From: an uncultured Erythrobacter sp.
GTDB taxonomy: Bacteria; Pseudomonadota; Alphaproteobacteria; Sphingomonadales; Sphingomonadaceae
DNA length: 64,000 nt
Assembly: GCA_947488755.1 (NCBI GenBank)
Contig: CANLAD010000001.1
Coordinates: 696,247 to 760,246 of the forward strand
Direction of reading: 5' to 3'
The notes under the pieces were generated by a model, which was given only the letters and a program-made list of their open reading frames with translations, was not told where the DNA came from and did not search any database. Shown here piece by piece: positions 29,507-38,895 of this stretch. The translations under genes were made by a program, and so were the position numbers. The stretch's first letter is position 1. Every line of letters begins with the position of its first letter.

Positions 29507-30105
29507 GTGCAGTTCTCGATGGTTGGCACTCGCGTGCCCTGTTCGTTGTATGGCTGGTTGCGCAGAACGGTCGACGCTTCGATCACGACCTCGTTCGACA
29601 TGGTGGGAATGAGGCCGGCCAGTGGGAACATCCGATCATATGTTGCGGTCGCCCGGAACAGAACGGCATCGCGCGCGCCGCCGAGGCCATCTCGGCCGCG
29701 GTCCTGATCCCATGAGCCATTGCCGTTCATGTCCTCGAATGGTTCGCCGTCATTGCAGACGCCATCGCCGTTTCCGTCGGTGAACTCCTCGGGCGTGACG
29801 ATGTCCGTAAAGCTCTGGAAGCTGCGGCGGGTTACCGTGAGATCTGCGACTGGGATGATCGTGTTGAAGTTTTCCTCAAGATCCGCGTCGATCTGGTCTT
29901 GAAGCGAAAAGCCATTCTCCAGTGTCGCCTGCCGTGCCGAATTCTGCAGCGTACCCTGCAGGATCGACGTGGCATAAAGCTGGTGTCCAAGGTCGAACAA
30001 TCCGACCACCAGCAGGATGAGTACCGGGCCAACGATCGCGAATTCGACAACGGTCATGCCGCCTTCATCACGGGCGAGGCGCGCGAGGAAAGGGTGCCCG
30101 GCCAT
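29503..30105 (-). CDS. tadE: TadE-family pilus assembly protein
   Basis: 200 residues. After an 11-residue basic leader comes DEGG-MTVVEFAIVGPVL, a prepilin-like cleavage site (G followed by M-T-V-V-E) and membrane helix, the pattern processed by the TadV peptidase. Around residues 115-145 lie two Asp/Asn/Gly-rich loops (DGNGDGVC and DMNGNGSWDQDRG) that resemble dockerin-type calcium sites. Two cysteines may form a disulphide. The ATG overlaps the VWA gene stop by one base (TGATG). Confidence 0.87.
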   Translation of the reverse strand: MAGHPFLARLARDEGGMTVVEFAIVGPVLILLVVGLFDLGHQLYATSILQGTLQNSARQATLENGFSLQDQIDADLEENFNTIIPVADLTVTRRSFQSFTDIVTPEEFTDGNGDGVCNDGEPFEDMNGNGSWDQDRGRDGLGGARDAVLFRATATYDRMFPLAGLIPTMSNEVVIEASTVLRNQPYNEQGTRVPTIENCT

Positions 30106-32228
30106 CAGTTCACCAGCCTCAGTTCGGCGATAGAACCCGCGATCTTGCGGAAGGCTTCCCGCAACTCCACAGGATCATCGGTTTCGAAGGCGCGATTGTC
30201 TCCGGATGCGCATTGCTTCACCGGAAGCCTCTCGGCAGCTGTAATCGAGGCGCCGGGATCGAAGATAACGGACCAAATGGTTATCGCTTCGTTTTCGATC
30301 TCATTGCAGACCGCTGTCAGACGGGCATTGTTGACAGGGATTGTCTCAGCCTCGGACCACATGCCACTGCCTTTGATCCCCATGAAACGGCCGTCCATGC
30401 TGTAATTGCCATAGGCGGTGTAGTTCTTCGGATCTGCACCCATTTCACCGTCGGTCATGAAGATGATGTGGCGCGAAATCGGGTCGCCGTTTGGCGCATC
30501 TGTATTGTCGGCGGTGAACAAGCCGTTGGGAGTAATGAAACGGCCCGCCCAAATCATTCCGATATCGTGCATCGTACCGCCTGTCGGGCTCAGACTGTTG
30601 ATATACGCTTCGAATTGCGGGTTTCTGGCACCCCCGGAAGAGGGGTATTCCTGCAATCTGCGCGCCGGGCTGGGGCAGTTGAAAGAGTGGGTGCCCCGGT
30701 CGTTGGTCGTGGTGTATTCATCCGGGCGCTGATTATTTCGATTTTGCCGCGAATAAGTAATTTGCGGCCATTGCGGTTTCCACTGGGTGTCGGGATTGGC
30801 CGGGTCGGGCACGAGATTGATATCGAGATCGAGCGCATCCGCCGGGATCGGATTGAAGGCCGTCACATCTGTCGTGGCAACAGTCTTGCGCTCTTCGATG
30901 CAGCCATTCCAGGTACTGCTCCGCCAGGCGCCCTGCGTGCCAGTCGGCGTTTGGACAGAAGCGAATGTCTTGAAGACGCTCGTATCGACCATGAAGCTGT
31001 CGCGATCCGCGGGATCATTAGGATTATTCGGGTCGCCTTGCTGGAAATGGCGATAATGTGAGAAAACATAAGTGACGGTGTCTTCAGTCCCATCCGACCC
31101 ACCGGAATCGCCGACACCGACGTTGCGGTACTGATCCGGATCGTCGATCTCATACCGTGTTATGCGCAGATCGCACGCGCCGCGCTTGCTTCCCTCACCA
31201 TTGGTGAAATGGTTACTTTTGTAGTTATCGCTATCGATCACCCAAAGTTCGTCACCAACGATGTATTCGCCGCCGTCGCTATTGGTGAAATCGTTGCAGT
31301 AATTGCTTGCAGCTGAATTGTTGGTGGGCCAACGCAGCGGACTGTTCCCTGGCACACTCGTGACGTTGTTGTTTTCCAGCACGCCGGGGATCTGCCAATC
31401 CATCATGTCGTAAGGCACAAGATAGCGCTTCCGCGGCGCAATTTCGTCACCGCGTTCTACAACGTTCTTTGGCACCTGCCGCACATCTTGCGGTTCGCGA
31501 GCTGGTTCACCGGGCGTAACCACCTCGTTGAATACTGCCTCGCGGGTCTGGTATGCCCAGGAATCCGCAATCCAGTCGGGGTTCGCATCATAGAGAATTC
31601 GCCCGACATTCACCGCACCCGAATAGGGTACGACACCTATGCGAATACGGGCGCCCGGTGGCTTCACCGCTTCGACCTCATCATAGAAAGCAAACACCGC
31701 CTGGCGCAGATCCTCCATGCGCGTGCCGCTGTTCATCGACCCTGACTGATCGAGCACCAGCAAGACATCGACGTTGGGCAGGTTCAGTTCGGCGCTGCAG
31801 TTTACCGCAATATCCAGCTTGTCGTATCCGAACAGGCCCATGAGCGACGTCGGCACATCGACTGTGGCCGTTCCGTCCATACGCGTGTCGGTGCCCGCCG
31901 TTAGCGTGAAGTTCAGATTGCTTGAACCGTATGAGCCATCGGCAAAGTTCGCGTCGAAGAAATTGTCGGCCTGTTCCTGCACATCGGCCGGGATTACGCC
32001 GCCCGAAATGGTGCCACCCTCAAGCTTCTTCCGCGCGGCGAGCGTGGCCGCGTCGCAGGCCTGCTGAACGCGGGCCTTGACCAGATAGGCGCGGCTCATG
32101 TCCAATCCGCCGCCGATCATACCGGCGAGCGGAATGATCGCCGCCGCGCCCAGCGCCAGAGTGTTACCCGCAGTGCTGCGTAACAGGCTGCGGAGGAACG
32201 ATTTACGGTTCGATTTGTCGTGTACCAT
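30105..32228 (-). CDS. TadG-like protein with von Willebrand A domain
   Basis: 707 residues from ATG 32228, which has GAGGACC ten bases upstream. An N-terminal TadE/TadG-type helix (AGNTLALGAAAIIPLAGM followed by GGGLDMSRAYLV) anchors it in the membrane. A VWA fold begins near residue 160 with the metal site DQSGSM and continues after a long insertion rich in Asn/Asp/Ser, ending with an IIFMTDGEMG strand. Several cysteine pairs suggest export. It is the first gene of the tadG-tadE-tadE unit; the likely role is in adhesion or pilus assembly. Confidence 0.85.
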   Translation of the reverse strand: MVHDKSNRKSFLRSLLRSTAGNTLALGAAAIIPLAGMIGGGLDMSRAYLVKARVQQACDAATLAARKKLEGGTISGGVIPADVQEQADNFFDANFADGSYGSSNLNFTLTAGTDTRMDGTATVDVPTSLMGLFGYDKLDIAVNCSAELNLPNVDVLLVLDQSGSMNSGTRMEDLRQAVFAFYDEVEAVKPPGARIRIGVVPYSGAVNVGRILYDANPDWIADSWAYQTREAVFNEVVTPGEPAREPQDVRQVPKNVVERGDEIAPRKRYLVPYDMMDWQIPGVLENNNVTSVPGNSPLRWPTNNSAASNYCNDFTNSDGGEYIVGDELWVIDSDNYKSNHFTNGEGSKRGACDLRITRYEIDDPDQYRNVGVGDSGGSDGTEDTVTYVFSHYRHFQQGDPNNPNDPADRDSFMVDTSVFKTFASVQTPTGTQGAWRSSTWNGCIEERKTVATTDVTAFNPIPADALDLDINLVPDPANPDTQWKPQWPQITYSRQNRNNQRPDEYTTTNDRGTHSFNCPSPARRLQEYPSSGGARNPQFEAYINSLSPTGGTMHDIGMIWAGRFITPNGLFTADNTDAPNGDPISRHIIFMTDGEMGADPKNYTAYGNYSMDGRFMGIKGSGMWSEAETIPVNNARLTAVCNEIENEAITIWSVIFDPGASITAAERLPVKQCASGDNRAFETDDPVELREAFRKIAGSIAELRLVN

Positions 32229-32440
32229 GCGTGAATGGTCCTCGTTCTCTACCTGCTGTCCACAACGGGATTTCCCCGAAGATTTGGGATCATCTAGCGC
32301 AACCGAGGTAAGCAAAATGCGAAGCATATTGGTAAACAAAAGGTTACCAAACGGCTTCGCGCAGATCGCTCCTTCAGAGACGGCCCACGCCGACGGTTCG
32401 CTTGACAAATGGGCGCAAGGCAAGGCTACGCGCCGTTCCG

Positions 32441-33097
32441 ATGGACGAAGAACTCCTTGAACCACTCCCCGCCGAAGCTCAGCTGGCTCTTGCGCATTCG
32501 CCGCCCGCCACGAGGGAGCCGTTAAGAATTTACCTCGAACTCGACCGGCGACTGGCGCGGATCGTATCGGTGACGACCGAGCCGATGCTGGGCCAGATGC
32601 GGCTTGCCTGGTGGCGAGACATGCTGGCGAAGGATCGCGATGCCCGGCCACGGGGCGATGCGGTGCTCGATAGGGTGGGCGAGCATTGGCGGGGGGAGGA
32701 ACGCGCGCTCATCGAACTGGTAGACGGGTGGGAGGAGATGCTCTCCGAGACATTCGAGCGAATCCAGGCCGAGGGCTTTGTGGCAGGTCGTGCAGCGCCG
32801 TTTGCCGTCCTTGCGCGAATGGCGGACGTGGGCGCAGACGCCGATGCGTGTTTGATGGCGGGGCGGCAGTGGGCGCTCGCAGACGCGGCGTCGCATATTG
32901 GAGAAGGTGCCGAGCGCGACGTGCTGCTCGATCTTGCGCGGAGTGAGCCCGCCACCACCGGCCTCCCTCGCTCCATGCGCGGGCTGGCGGTGCTGGAGGC
33001 CCTGGCCCGCCGCTCGATCGCCCGGGGAGGCCCTCCGTTGATGGAAGGGCGAGGTGCTTCGCTGGTTGCAGCGCGAGCGGCTATCATCGGCCGCTGA
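32441..33097 (+). CDS. Squalene/phytoene synthase-like protein
   Basis: 218 residues matching the squalene/phytoene synthase fold around EPMLGQMRLAWWRDML, close to the NDUFAF6-like branch. I do not see either of the two DxxxD magnesium motifs needed for prenyl condensation, and the protein is about 60 residues shorter than catalytic members, so it is probably not a terpenoid synthase. The related mitochondrial protein assists complex I assembly; that is only a hint here. The chosen ATG at 32441 lacks a clear Shine-Dalgarno; TTG at 32402 is possible. Confidence 0.72.
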   Translation: MDEELLEPLPAEAQLALAHSPPATREPLRIYLELDRRLARIVSVTTEPMLGQMRLAWWRDMLAKDRDARPRGDAVLDRVGEHWRGEERALIELVDGWEEMLSETFERIQAEGFVAGRAAPFAVLARMADVGADADACLMAGRQWALADAASHIGEGAERDVLLDLARSEPATTGLPRSMRGLAVLEALARRSIARGGPPLMEGRGASLVAARAAIIGR

Positions 33098-33142
33098 TTG
33101 CGTGTAACCGCGTCACCGTTTGAGCGTGAAGGGGAGGGCTAG

Positions 33143-33607
33143 GTGCGCCAGGCAGTTTTGGGGGTATTCGTCGGGTTGATCCTGGCCGGTGTCGGCGTGT
33201 TCTGGTGGCAGGGCCGCGCACAGATCGAAACCTATGCTCCGCCGCCGCCCGAACCGCTAGAGACGATCGCTACGCCGGATGAGTTGCCGTTGACCGATCC
33301 GGGAGACCTCCTTGGTCCCGCGCCCCCCGAGGCGAGCGAACTGACCCGCGAGGAGCGCCGCTTCTTCCGCTACGATCGCAACCGCGACCGCATCATCACC
33401 CGCAATGAAATGCTCTCCAGCCGCTCGGACGGATTTCGTAAGCTCGATGTCGATGGCAACAATCTGCTGACCTTCGAGGAATGGGCGGTCACCACCGCCG
33501 AGCGCTTCGACGAGATGGACGAGGACGCCAATGCGCGCCTCACCCCAGCGGAATTTGCAACCTCGGCGCCGAAGCCGCGCGCGAAGAAGCCCGCCTGCCG
33601 CTGCTAG
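33143..33607 (+). CDS. EF-hand domain membrane-anchored protein
   Basis: 154 residues from GTG 33143 with GGGAGG just upstream. One N-terminal membrane helix (residues 4-24), a Pro-rich spacer, then three consecutive EF-hand-like loops: [24 protein letters not shown] and [12 protein letters not shown]. The second is the best match to a calcium site; the other two are less regular. The C-terminus is basic and ends CRC. Probably faces the periplasm. Its stop shares CTAG with the convergent trmFO stop. Confidence 0.8.
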   Translation: MRQAVLGVFVGLILAGVGVFWWQGRAQIETYAPPPPEPLETIATPDELPLTDPGDLLGPAPPEASELTREERRFFRYDRNRDRIITRNEMLSSRSDGFRKLDVDGNNLLTFEEWAVTTAERFDEMDEDANARLTPAEFATSAPKPRAKKPACRC

Positions 33608-34989
33608 GCCGGGACGGGTTCGCGCGTTTCGTTCAACCAGCTTTGCAGGTCCGCCTTCGCGCGCGAAGTATACGCCTCCTTGCGCTGTTTCTTCTTTACC
33701 TCATGGAGCGGCGGAAACAGGCCGAAATTGACGTTCATTGGCTGGAACGTGTCTGCCTCGGCATCGCCGGTAATATGGCTTAGCAATGCACCAAGCGCGG
33801 TCGAGCGGGGAAGGGGGCGCCATTCGCGCCTGGCCAGTTCGCCTGCCGTCATCATTCCCGCGACAAGGCCGATCGCTGCGCTTTCGACGTACCCCTCGCA
33901 CCCCGTTACCTGCCCGGCGAAGCGAACATGCGGCGCGGCCTTAAGGCGAAGCTGACGATCGAGCACCTGCGGCGAATTGAGGAAAGTGTTGCGGTGCAGC
34001 CCGCCCAGACGCGCGAATTCCGCGTTTTCCAGACCGGGGATCGTGCGGAACAGCTCGACCTGCGCCCCATATTTCAGCTTTGTTTGAAAGCCGACCATGT
34101 TCCACAGCGTGCCAAGCTTGTTGTCCTGCCGCAGCTGCACCACCGCATAGGGCCAGCGTCCCTGCGGGAACTCCTCATTGGTATCGAAGGGGTTGTCCAG
34201 CCCGACGCCCTTCATCGGGCCATACCGCAAGGTTTCGACCCCGCGCGCCGCCATCACTTCGATCGGCATGCAGCCATCGAAATAGGGCGTGTCCTTTTCC
34301 CATTCCTTGAACTCGGTCTTCTCGCCATCGACGAGGCCCTGATGAAACGCGAGATACTGCTCCTTCGTCATCGGGCAATTGATGTAGTCGCCATCTTCGT
34401 TCGAGGCGTCGGTCCGCTTGTTCCAGCGCGACTGGATCCAGCATTTCGACATGTCGATGCTGTCGCGGTGGATGATGGGCGCAATGGCATCGAAGAAAGC
34501 GAGCCGTTCCTCCCCGGTCGCGGCGACCATGCTCTGCGCCAGCGACTGCGCAGTGAGCGGGCCGGTGGCGACGATGGTGAGGCCCGCATCGGGAAGCCGG
34601 TCGATCCGTTCGCGCACGATGGTGATGTTCGGGTGCTCGGCGAGTGTCCGTTCGACCTCGGCTGAAAAGACATCGCGGTCGACCGCCATCGCACTGCCTG
34701 CCGGAACCCGCGCGACGTGACCTGCGCGCATGACAATGCTGTCGAGCTCGCGCATTTCGTGGTGCAGCAGGCCAACCGCGTTCTTGGTGTCATCGTCGGA
34801 GCGAAAGCTGTTCGAACAAACCAGCTCGGCCAGACCATTGGTCTGATGCGCGGGCGTGGTTTCGCCGCTGCCGCGCATCTCCGACAGACGCACTTTTACG
34901 CCGCGCCGAGCCAGTTGCCAGGCCGCTTCCGATCCGGCGAGGCCGCCGCCGATAATGTGAACGTCGTGTGTGGTGTGCGCGTTGGTCAT
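33604..34989 (-). CDS. trmFO: Methylenetetrahydrofolate-tRNA (uracil-54-C5)-methyltransferase TrmFO
   Basis: Makes ribothymidine at position 54 of tRNA using methylenetetrahydrofolate and FADH2. The N-terminal dinucleotide motif [13 protein letters not shown] binds FAD, and [24 protein letters not shown] and [16 protein letters not shown] are conserved TrmFO blocks. With 461 residues it is normal in length. In organisms with TrmFO the SAM-dependent TrmA is usually absent. It lies alone, convergent with the EF-hand gene and divergent from the YhhN gene. Confidence 0.95.
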   Translation of the reverse strand: MTNAHTTHDVHIIGGGLAGSEAAWQLARRGVKVRLSEMRGSGETTPAHQTNGLAELVCSNSFRSDDDTKNAVGLLHHEMRELDSIVMRAGHVARVPAGSAMAVDRDVFSAEVERTLAEHPNITIVRERIDRLPDAGLTIVATGPLTAQSLAQSMVAATGEERLAFFDAIAPIIHRDSIDMSKCWIQSRWNKRTDASNEDGDYINCPMTKEQYLAFHQGLVDGEKTEFKEWEKDTPYFDGCMPIEVMAARGVETLRYGPMKGVGLDNPFDTNEEFPQGRWPYAVVQLRQDNKLGTLWNMVGFQTKLKYGAQVELFRTIPGLENAEFARLGGLHRNTFLNSPQVLDRQLRLKAAPHVRFAGQVTGCEGYVESAAIGLVAGMMTAGELARREWRPLPRSTALGALLSHITGDAEADTFQPMNVNFGLFPPLHEVKKKQRKEAYTSRAKADLQSWLNETREPVPA

Positions 34990-35052
34990 GGCAGGTGAGG
35001 TAATTGCGTGCTAGCCGCGCCGCAAGTCAGGAAGAGGCGAGAGGAGGGGCGG

Positions 35053-35703
35053 ATGCCGCGTCGTGCATTGATCGAACACCGTCCCTGGCTTCTTGCGGGC
35101 ATTGTCGCGACCTGTGCTTACTACTTTTTGTGGAACAATCCGATCGGAGGCGTCTGGCTGATCGCCTTGAAGGGCGCCAGTGTCGGTTTTCTTGCCATTT
35201 ATGCCCTGCGCCGGGGGCATGGAGTCGATGGGGCGCTGTTGGCGCTTGCACTGGCGCTATCGGCGGTCGGCACGATGGCGGTCGAGCTGTATTTTCGCCC
35301 TGGCTGGACGCTATTTGCGCTTTCCCATATTGTCGCGACGGTGCTTTTTCTGCGCAATCGCAAGCCCGACCCTTCGCTCAATCGCAAGGCGCTTGCGCTT
35401 GGTCTGCTCGTCGCAACGCCGCTCGCTACGTGGTTGCTGACCGGCGCTGTCAGCGCGACGATTTACGCTAGCGTTCTTGGCGTGATGGCAGCGACGGCAT
35501 GGGCGAGCCTCTTCGCCCGGCGCCACGTCGGCGCCGGGGTCCTGGTACTGGTTTCGGGCAAACTGCTGGCGTTCAGCCGGATCAGCGGCTTCGATATGGG
35601 CGAGCTGCCCGAACTGCTGGGCTGGCCACTGTACTACGCCGGGCTGCTCGCCATCGCGACCGGGGTGGTCCAGACGCTGCGCCGCGAGCTGTTCGAGAAC
35701 TAA
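35053..35703 (+). CDS. YhhN-family membrane protein (lysoplasmalogenase-like)
   Basis: A 216-residue integral membrane protein with about eight hydrophobic segments. Its size and pattern, including GASVGFLAIYAL and the late GFDMGELPELLGWPLYYAGLLAIA segment, match the YhhN/TMEM86 family, whose animal member cleaves the vinyl ether of lysoplasmenylcholine. The bacterial substrate is not established. GGAGGGGCGG precedes the ATG at 35053, which fixes that start. It converges on gyrA with a four-base gap. Confidence 0.78.
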   Translation: MPRRALIEHRPWLLAGIVATCAYYFLWNNPIGGVWLIALKGASVGFLAIYALRRGHGVDGALLALALALSAVGTMAVELYFRPGWTLFALSHIVATVLFLRNRKPDPSLNRKALALGLLVATPLATWLLTGAVSATIYASVLGVMAATAWASLFARRHVGAGVLVLVSGKLLAFSRISGFDMGELPELLGWPLYYAGLLAIATGVVQTLRRELFEN

Positions 35704-35707
35704 CGCC

Positions 35708-38554
35708 CTATTCGGGCGGATCGTCGTCGAGATTGTCGTCGGAGTGCAGGGTGGTGTCGGGCGAAGTCTCGTCCTCGCCTCCGCGCCGCTCGACCATTTC
35801 CTCGACCACCGCTTCCTCAGCCTCGTTTTCCGGCTCCGCCTGCTCATCGATCCGCACTGCGCCAACGATGTGCTCGCCTTTCGCGACGTCGAAAATGCGG
35901 ATGCCGGAGGATGTGCGACCGTAAACCGAAAAGCCCTTGTGCTCGTCGAAGCCGCCCTCGACCAGATGGCGGAATTCCACATCCAGCCGGATCAGCTTTG
36001 CCTGATCGGTCACCAGCATCAGCTGCGATCCGTGCGTCACCGGGAAACTGGCGACCACCGGGCCATTTCGGTCGGGATTGCTATCGGGCGCACCGATATT
36101 GGCAAGGCCCTGGCCCCCGCGACCGATCGTGCGGTATTCGTAAGCCGATGATATCTTGCCATAGCCATTGCTGGTAAGCGTGAGGATGAACTGCTCGTGC
36201 TCCTCCATCGCCGAGTGCACGCCTTCATCGAGCGTATGTTCGGCATCGTTGTTCTTCCACCGGGCTGCGCGCAGATACGCCTCTCGCGTTTCCATATCGG
36301 CGTCGAGCTTGTCGAGCACAGCCATGGAAACGACCTTTGCCCCATCCCTGAGCGCCATGCCGCGCACGCCGATGCCTGTGCGGCTCTTGGTTTCGCGCGC
36401 GTCGGTCGCGGCGAAGCGGATCGCCTTTCCGGCATCGGAGGCGAGGAAGATTTCCTGATCCTCGCTCAGCAGTTTGACGCCGATCAGCCGGTCGCCGCTG
36501 CCATCGACGAAGCCCATGGCGTATTTGCCGTTCGAGGGGATATTCGTGAACGCATCCATGGAATTGCGCCGCACCATGCCCTGCTCGGTGGCAAACACGA
36601 TATTTAGCGCGTCCCAGCTGTCCTCGTCTTCCGGCAGTGGGAGCACATTGGTGACCCGCTCCTCATCACCAAGTGGCAGCAGATTGACCATCGGGCGACC
36701 TTTGGTCTGTGGGCCGCCTTCGGGCAGCTTCCAGACTTTCAGGCGATAGACCCGGCCTAGGTTCGTGAAGAAAAGCACGGGGTTATGCGTGCTTGTTACG
36801 AACAATTCTACGACCGCATCCTCGTCCTTGGTCGCCATGCCGCTGCGACCCTTGCCTCCACGGGCCTGCGCGCGGAACGTCGCGAGCGGAGTGCGCTTGA
36901 TGTAGCCGTCGTGTGTGACGGTGACGACCATGTCTTCCTGTTCGATCAGGTCTTCATCGTCCAGGCCGTCCCAGGCGGGCGCGATTTCGGACAGGCGCGG
37001 CGTGGCGTAGGTCGCGCGGATTTCCTCCAGCTCTTCCCGCATCACGGCGTAGAGCTTCACGCGGTCGGCGAGGATGGCGAGAAACTCTTCGATCTTGTCT
37101 GCAAGCTCCTTGAGCTCATCCCCGATCTCGTCGCGGCCCAATGCCGTGAGGCGGTGAAGCCTGAGGTCGAGGATCGCCTTCACCTGCCGCTGCGACAGGC
37201 GGTAGGTACCGCCCTCCTGGTCCGCGCTCGGCTCGATCGCTTCGACCAGGCGGATGTATTGCGCGATGTCGCCGATCGGCCATTCCTTAGCGAGCAGACG
37301 CTCGCGCGCGGTGGCGGGATTGGGCGCGCCGCGAATGATCGTGACCACTTCGTCGAGATTTGAGACCGCGACCACCAGTCCCAGCAAGATGTGCGCCCGG
37401 TCGCGCGCTTTGCCCAGCTCGTATTTGGTGCGCCGGGTGATGACCTCTTCGCGGAACTGGATGAAAGCCTGGATAAAGTCCCGCAACGCGAGGGTTTCAG
37501 GCCGCCCGCCACGGATCGCCAGCATGTTGGCGGGGAAGCTCGACTGTGCTGGCGTGTGGCGCCAAACCTGATTGAGTACGACTTCCGCCGTGGCATCGCG
37601 CTTGAGGTCGATGACTACGCGCACGCCTTCGCGGCTGCTCTCGTCGCGAATGTCGGCAACGCCCTCGATCCGCTTTTCCTTGGCAGCATCGGCGATCTTC
37701 TCGACCAGGCCGGACTTGCCCACCTGGAACGGGATCGAGGTGAAAACGATGCTTTCGCGGTCCCCAGCGCGTTGCTCGATCTCGTGACGGCAGCGCATCA
37801 GGATCGAGCCGCGCCCGGTCGTGTAGGCGGCTTTCGCACCGCTGGTGCCGAGAATCAGCGGCGCGGTGGGAAAGTCCGGACCCGGAATGTACTCGATCAG
37901 CTCTTCGGAAGTGATCGCGGGATTGTCGAGGAATGCCATGCACCCGTCGATGACTTCGCCCAGATTGTGGGGCGGGACGTTGGTCGCCATGCCGACCGCG
38001 ATCCCGCCCGCGCCATTGACCAGCAGGTTCGGGAAGCGGGCCGGGAGAACCGACGGCTCCTGCTTGCGCCCGTCGTAATTGTCGACGAAATCGACGGTAT
38101 CCTTGTCGAGATCGTCAAGCAGCGTATCCGCCACCCGCGCCAGCCGCGCTTCGGTGTAGCGCATGGAGGCGGGCGGATCGGGATCCATCGAGCCGAAATT
38201 GCCCTGACCATCGATCAGCGGCACCCGCATCGACCAGTCCTGCGTCATGCGAGCAAGTGCGTCATAGATGGCGCTGTCGCCGTGCGGGTGGAAATCGCCC
38301 ATCACATCGCCGACGATCTTGGCACTTTTTACGTAAGGCCGACCGGCGATGAAATTGCCAAGCTTGCTGGCGTAGAGAATGCGGCGATGCACCGGCTTCA
38401 ATCCGTCGCGCACATCGGGCAGCGCGCGGCTGACGATCACGCTCATCGCGTAATCGAGATAGCTCGTCTTCATCTCATCGACGATGTCGATGCGTTCGTA
38501 ATCGCCGGAGGGGATAGGGGCGGTCGGTTCGAGGATGTCGGTATCGTCGCTCAA
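35708..38554 (-). CDS. gyrA: DNA gyrase subunit A
   Basis: The breakage-reunion subunit of gyrase. 948 residues: winged-helix/tower domains with MKTSYLDYAMSVIVSRALPD near the N-terminus, the active-site region ending in a Tyr of ARYTEA-type context (SMRYTEARLA), a quinolone-binding stretch HPHGDSAIYDALARM with the usual Ser and Asp, then the six-bladed C-terminal DNA-wrapping domain with the GyrA box QARGGKG. The last 45 residues are very acidic. The start is TTG at 38554 without a clear ribosome site. A LexA-type box lies 119 bases upstream. Confidence 0.96.
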   Translation of the reverse strand: MSDDTDILEPTAPIPSGDYERIDIVDEMKTSYLDYAMSVIVSRALPDVRDGLKPVHRRILYASKLGNFIAGRPYVKSAKIVGDVMGDFHPHGDSAIYDALARMTQDWSMRVPLIDGQGNFGSMDPDPPASMRYTEARLARVADTLLDDLDKDTVDFVDNYDGRKQEPSVLPARFPNLLVNGAGGIAVGMATNVPPHNLGEVIDGCMAFLDNPAITSEELIEYIPGPDFPTAPLILGTSGAKAAYTTGRGSILMRCRHEIEQRAGDRESIVFTSIPFQVGKSGLVEKIADAAKEKRIEGVADIRDESSREGVRVVIDLKRDATAEVVLNQVWRHTPAQSSFPANMLAIRGGRPETLALRDFIQAFIQFREEVITRRTKYELGKARDRAHILLGLVVAVSNLDEVVTIIRGAPNPATARERLLAKEWPIGDIAQYIRLVEAIEPSADQEGGTYRLSQRQVKAILDLRLHRLTALGRDEIGDELKELADKIEEFLAILADRVKLYAVMREELEEIRATYATPRLSEIAPAWDGLDDEDLIEQEDMVVTVTHDGYIKRTPLATFRAQARGGKGRSGMATKDEDAVVELFVTSTHNPVLFFTNLGRVYRLKVWKLPEGGPQTKGRPMVNLLPLGDEERVTNVLPLPEDEDSWDALNIVFATEQGMVRRNSMDAFTNIPSNGKYAMGFVDGSGDRLIGVKLLSEDQEIFLASDAGKAIRFAATDARETKSRTGIGVRGMALRDGAKVVSMAVLDKLDADMETREAYLRAARWKNNDAEHTLDEGVHSAMEEHEQFILTLTSNGYGKISSAYEYRTIGRGGQGLANIGAPDSNPDRNGPVVASFPVTHGSQLMLVTDQAKLIRLDVEFRHLVEGGFDEHKGFSVYGRTSSGIRIFDVAKGEHIVGAVRIDEQAEPENEAEEAVVEEMVERRGGEDETSPDTTLHSDDNLDDDPPE

Positions 38555-38895
38555 GAGGCTGGCCGTTTCTCGCTGTGTGTGCTTGCGCGGAGCTATCGCG
38601 GTAAGTCGTTACCGGATGTCGTCCGACTTCTTTATGTAGGCACGGACCACGGCTTTAGCCACATGGACACCAGAACGAATGCGGAACACCGGTGGTTTTT
38701 CCACACCTCGCCGGAAAAGCCGTCTTGTAACACCGTTCGGCCCGCTTCTGGCACCATTCAAACCCCGTTCAGCCCGGTTTGCCTACGTCTTATTGCAAAT
38801 GTCGCGCATTATGTTCAGTGCATTTCCATGACATTGACCGACCGCGTAGCGGGTTCCACCCCTCGCGGCGCATTACATCTCAGGAGACCTATTCG
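38555..38895. other. Intergenic region between gyrA and the TPR gene
   Basis: 341 bases separating two divergent genes. It contains one GAAC-N7-GAAC operator (38673-38687) and must hold both promoters. Toward the TPR gene, CAGGAG at 38881-38886 is its ribosome site. I see no other hairpin, repeat or small gene of note. Confidence 0.6.
38673..38687. promoter_or_regulatory. SOS box (LexA operator) upstream of gyrA
   Basis: GAACGAATGCGGAAC, identical in all 15 bases, including the seven-base spacer, to the lexA operator at 7240. It is 119 bases upstream of the gyrA start and 208 bases upstream of the TPR gene, so either could be the target; gyrA is nearer. Confidence 0.75.

Noticed and set aside
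38555..38895. A small gene in the gyrA/TPR divergent region.
   Set aside because: The open frame there is an upstream extension of the TPR gene with no signal peptide and no ribosome site; the true start at 38896 has CAGGAG and a signal sequence.
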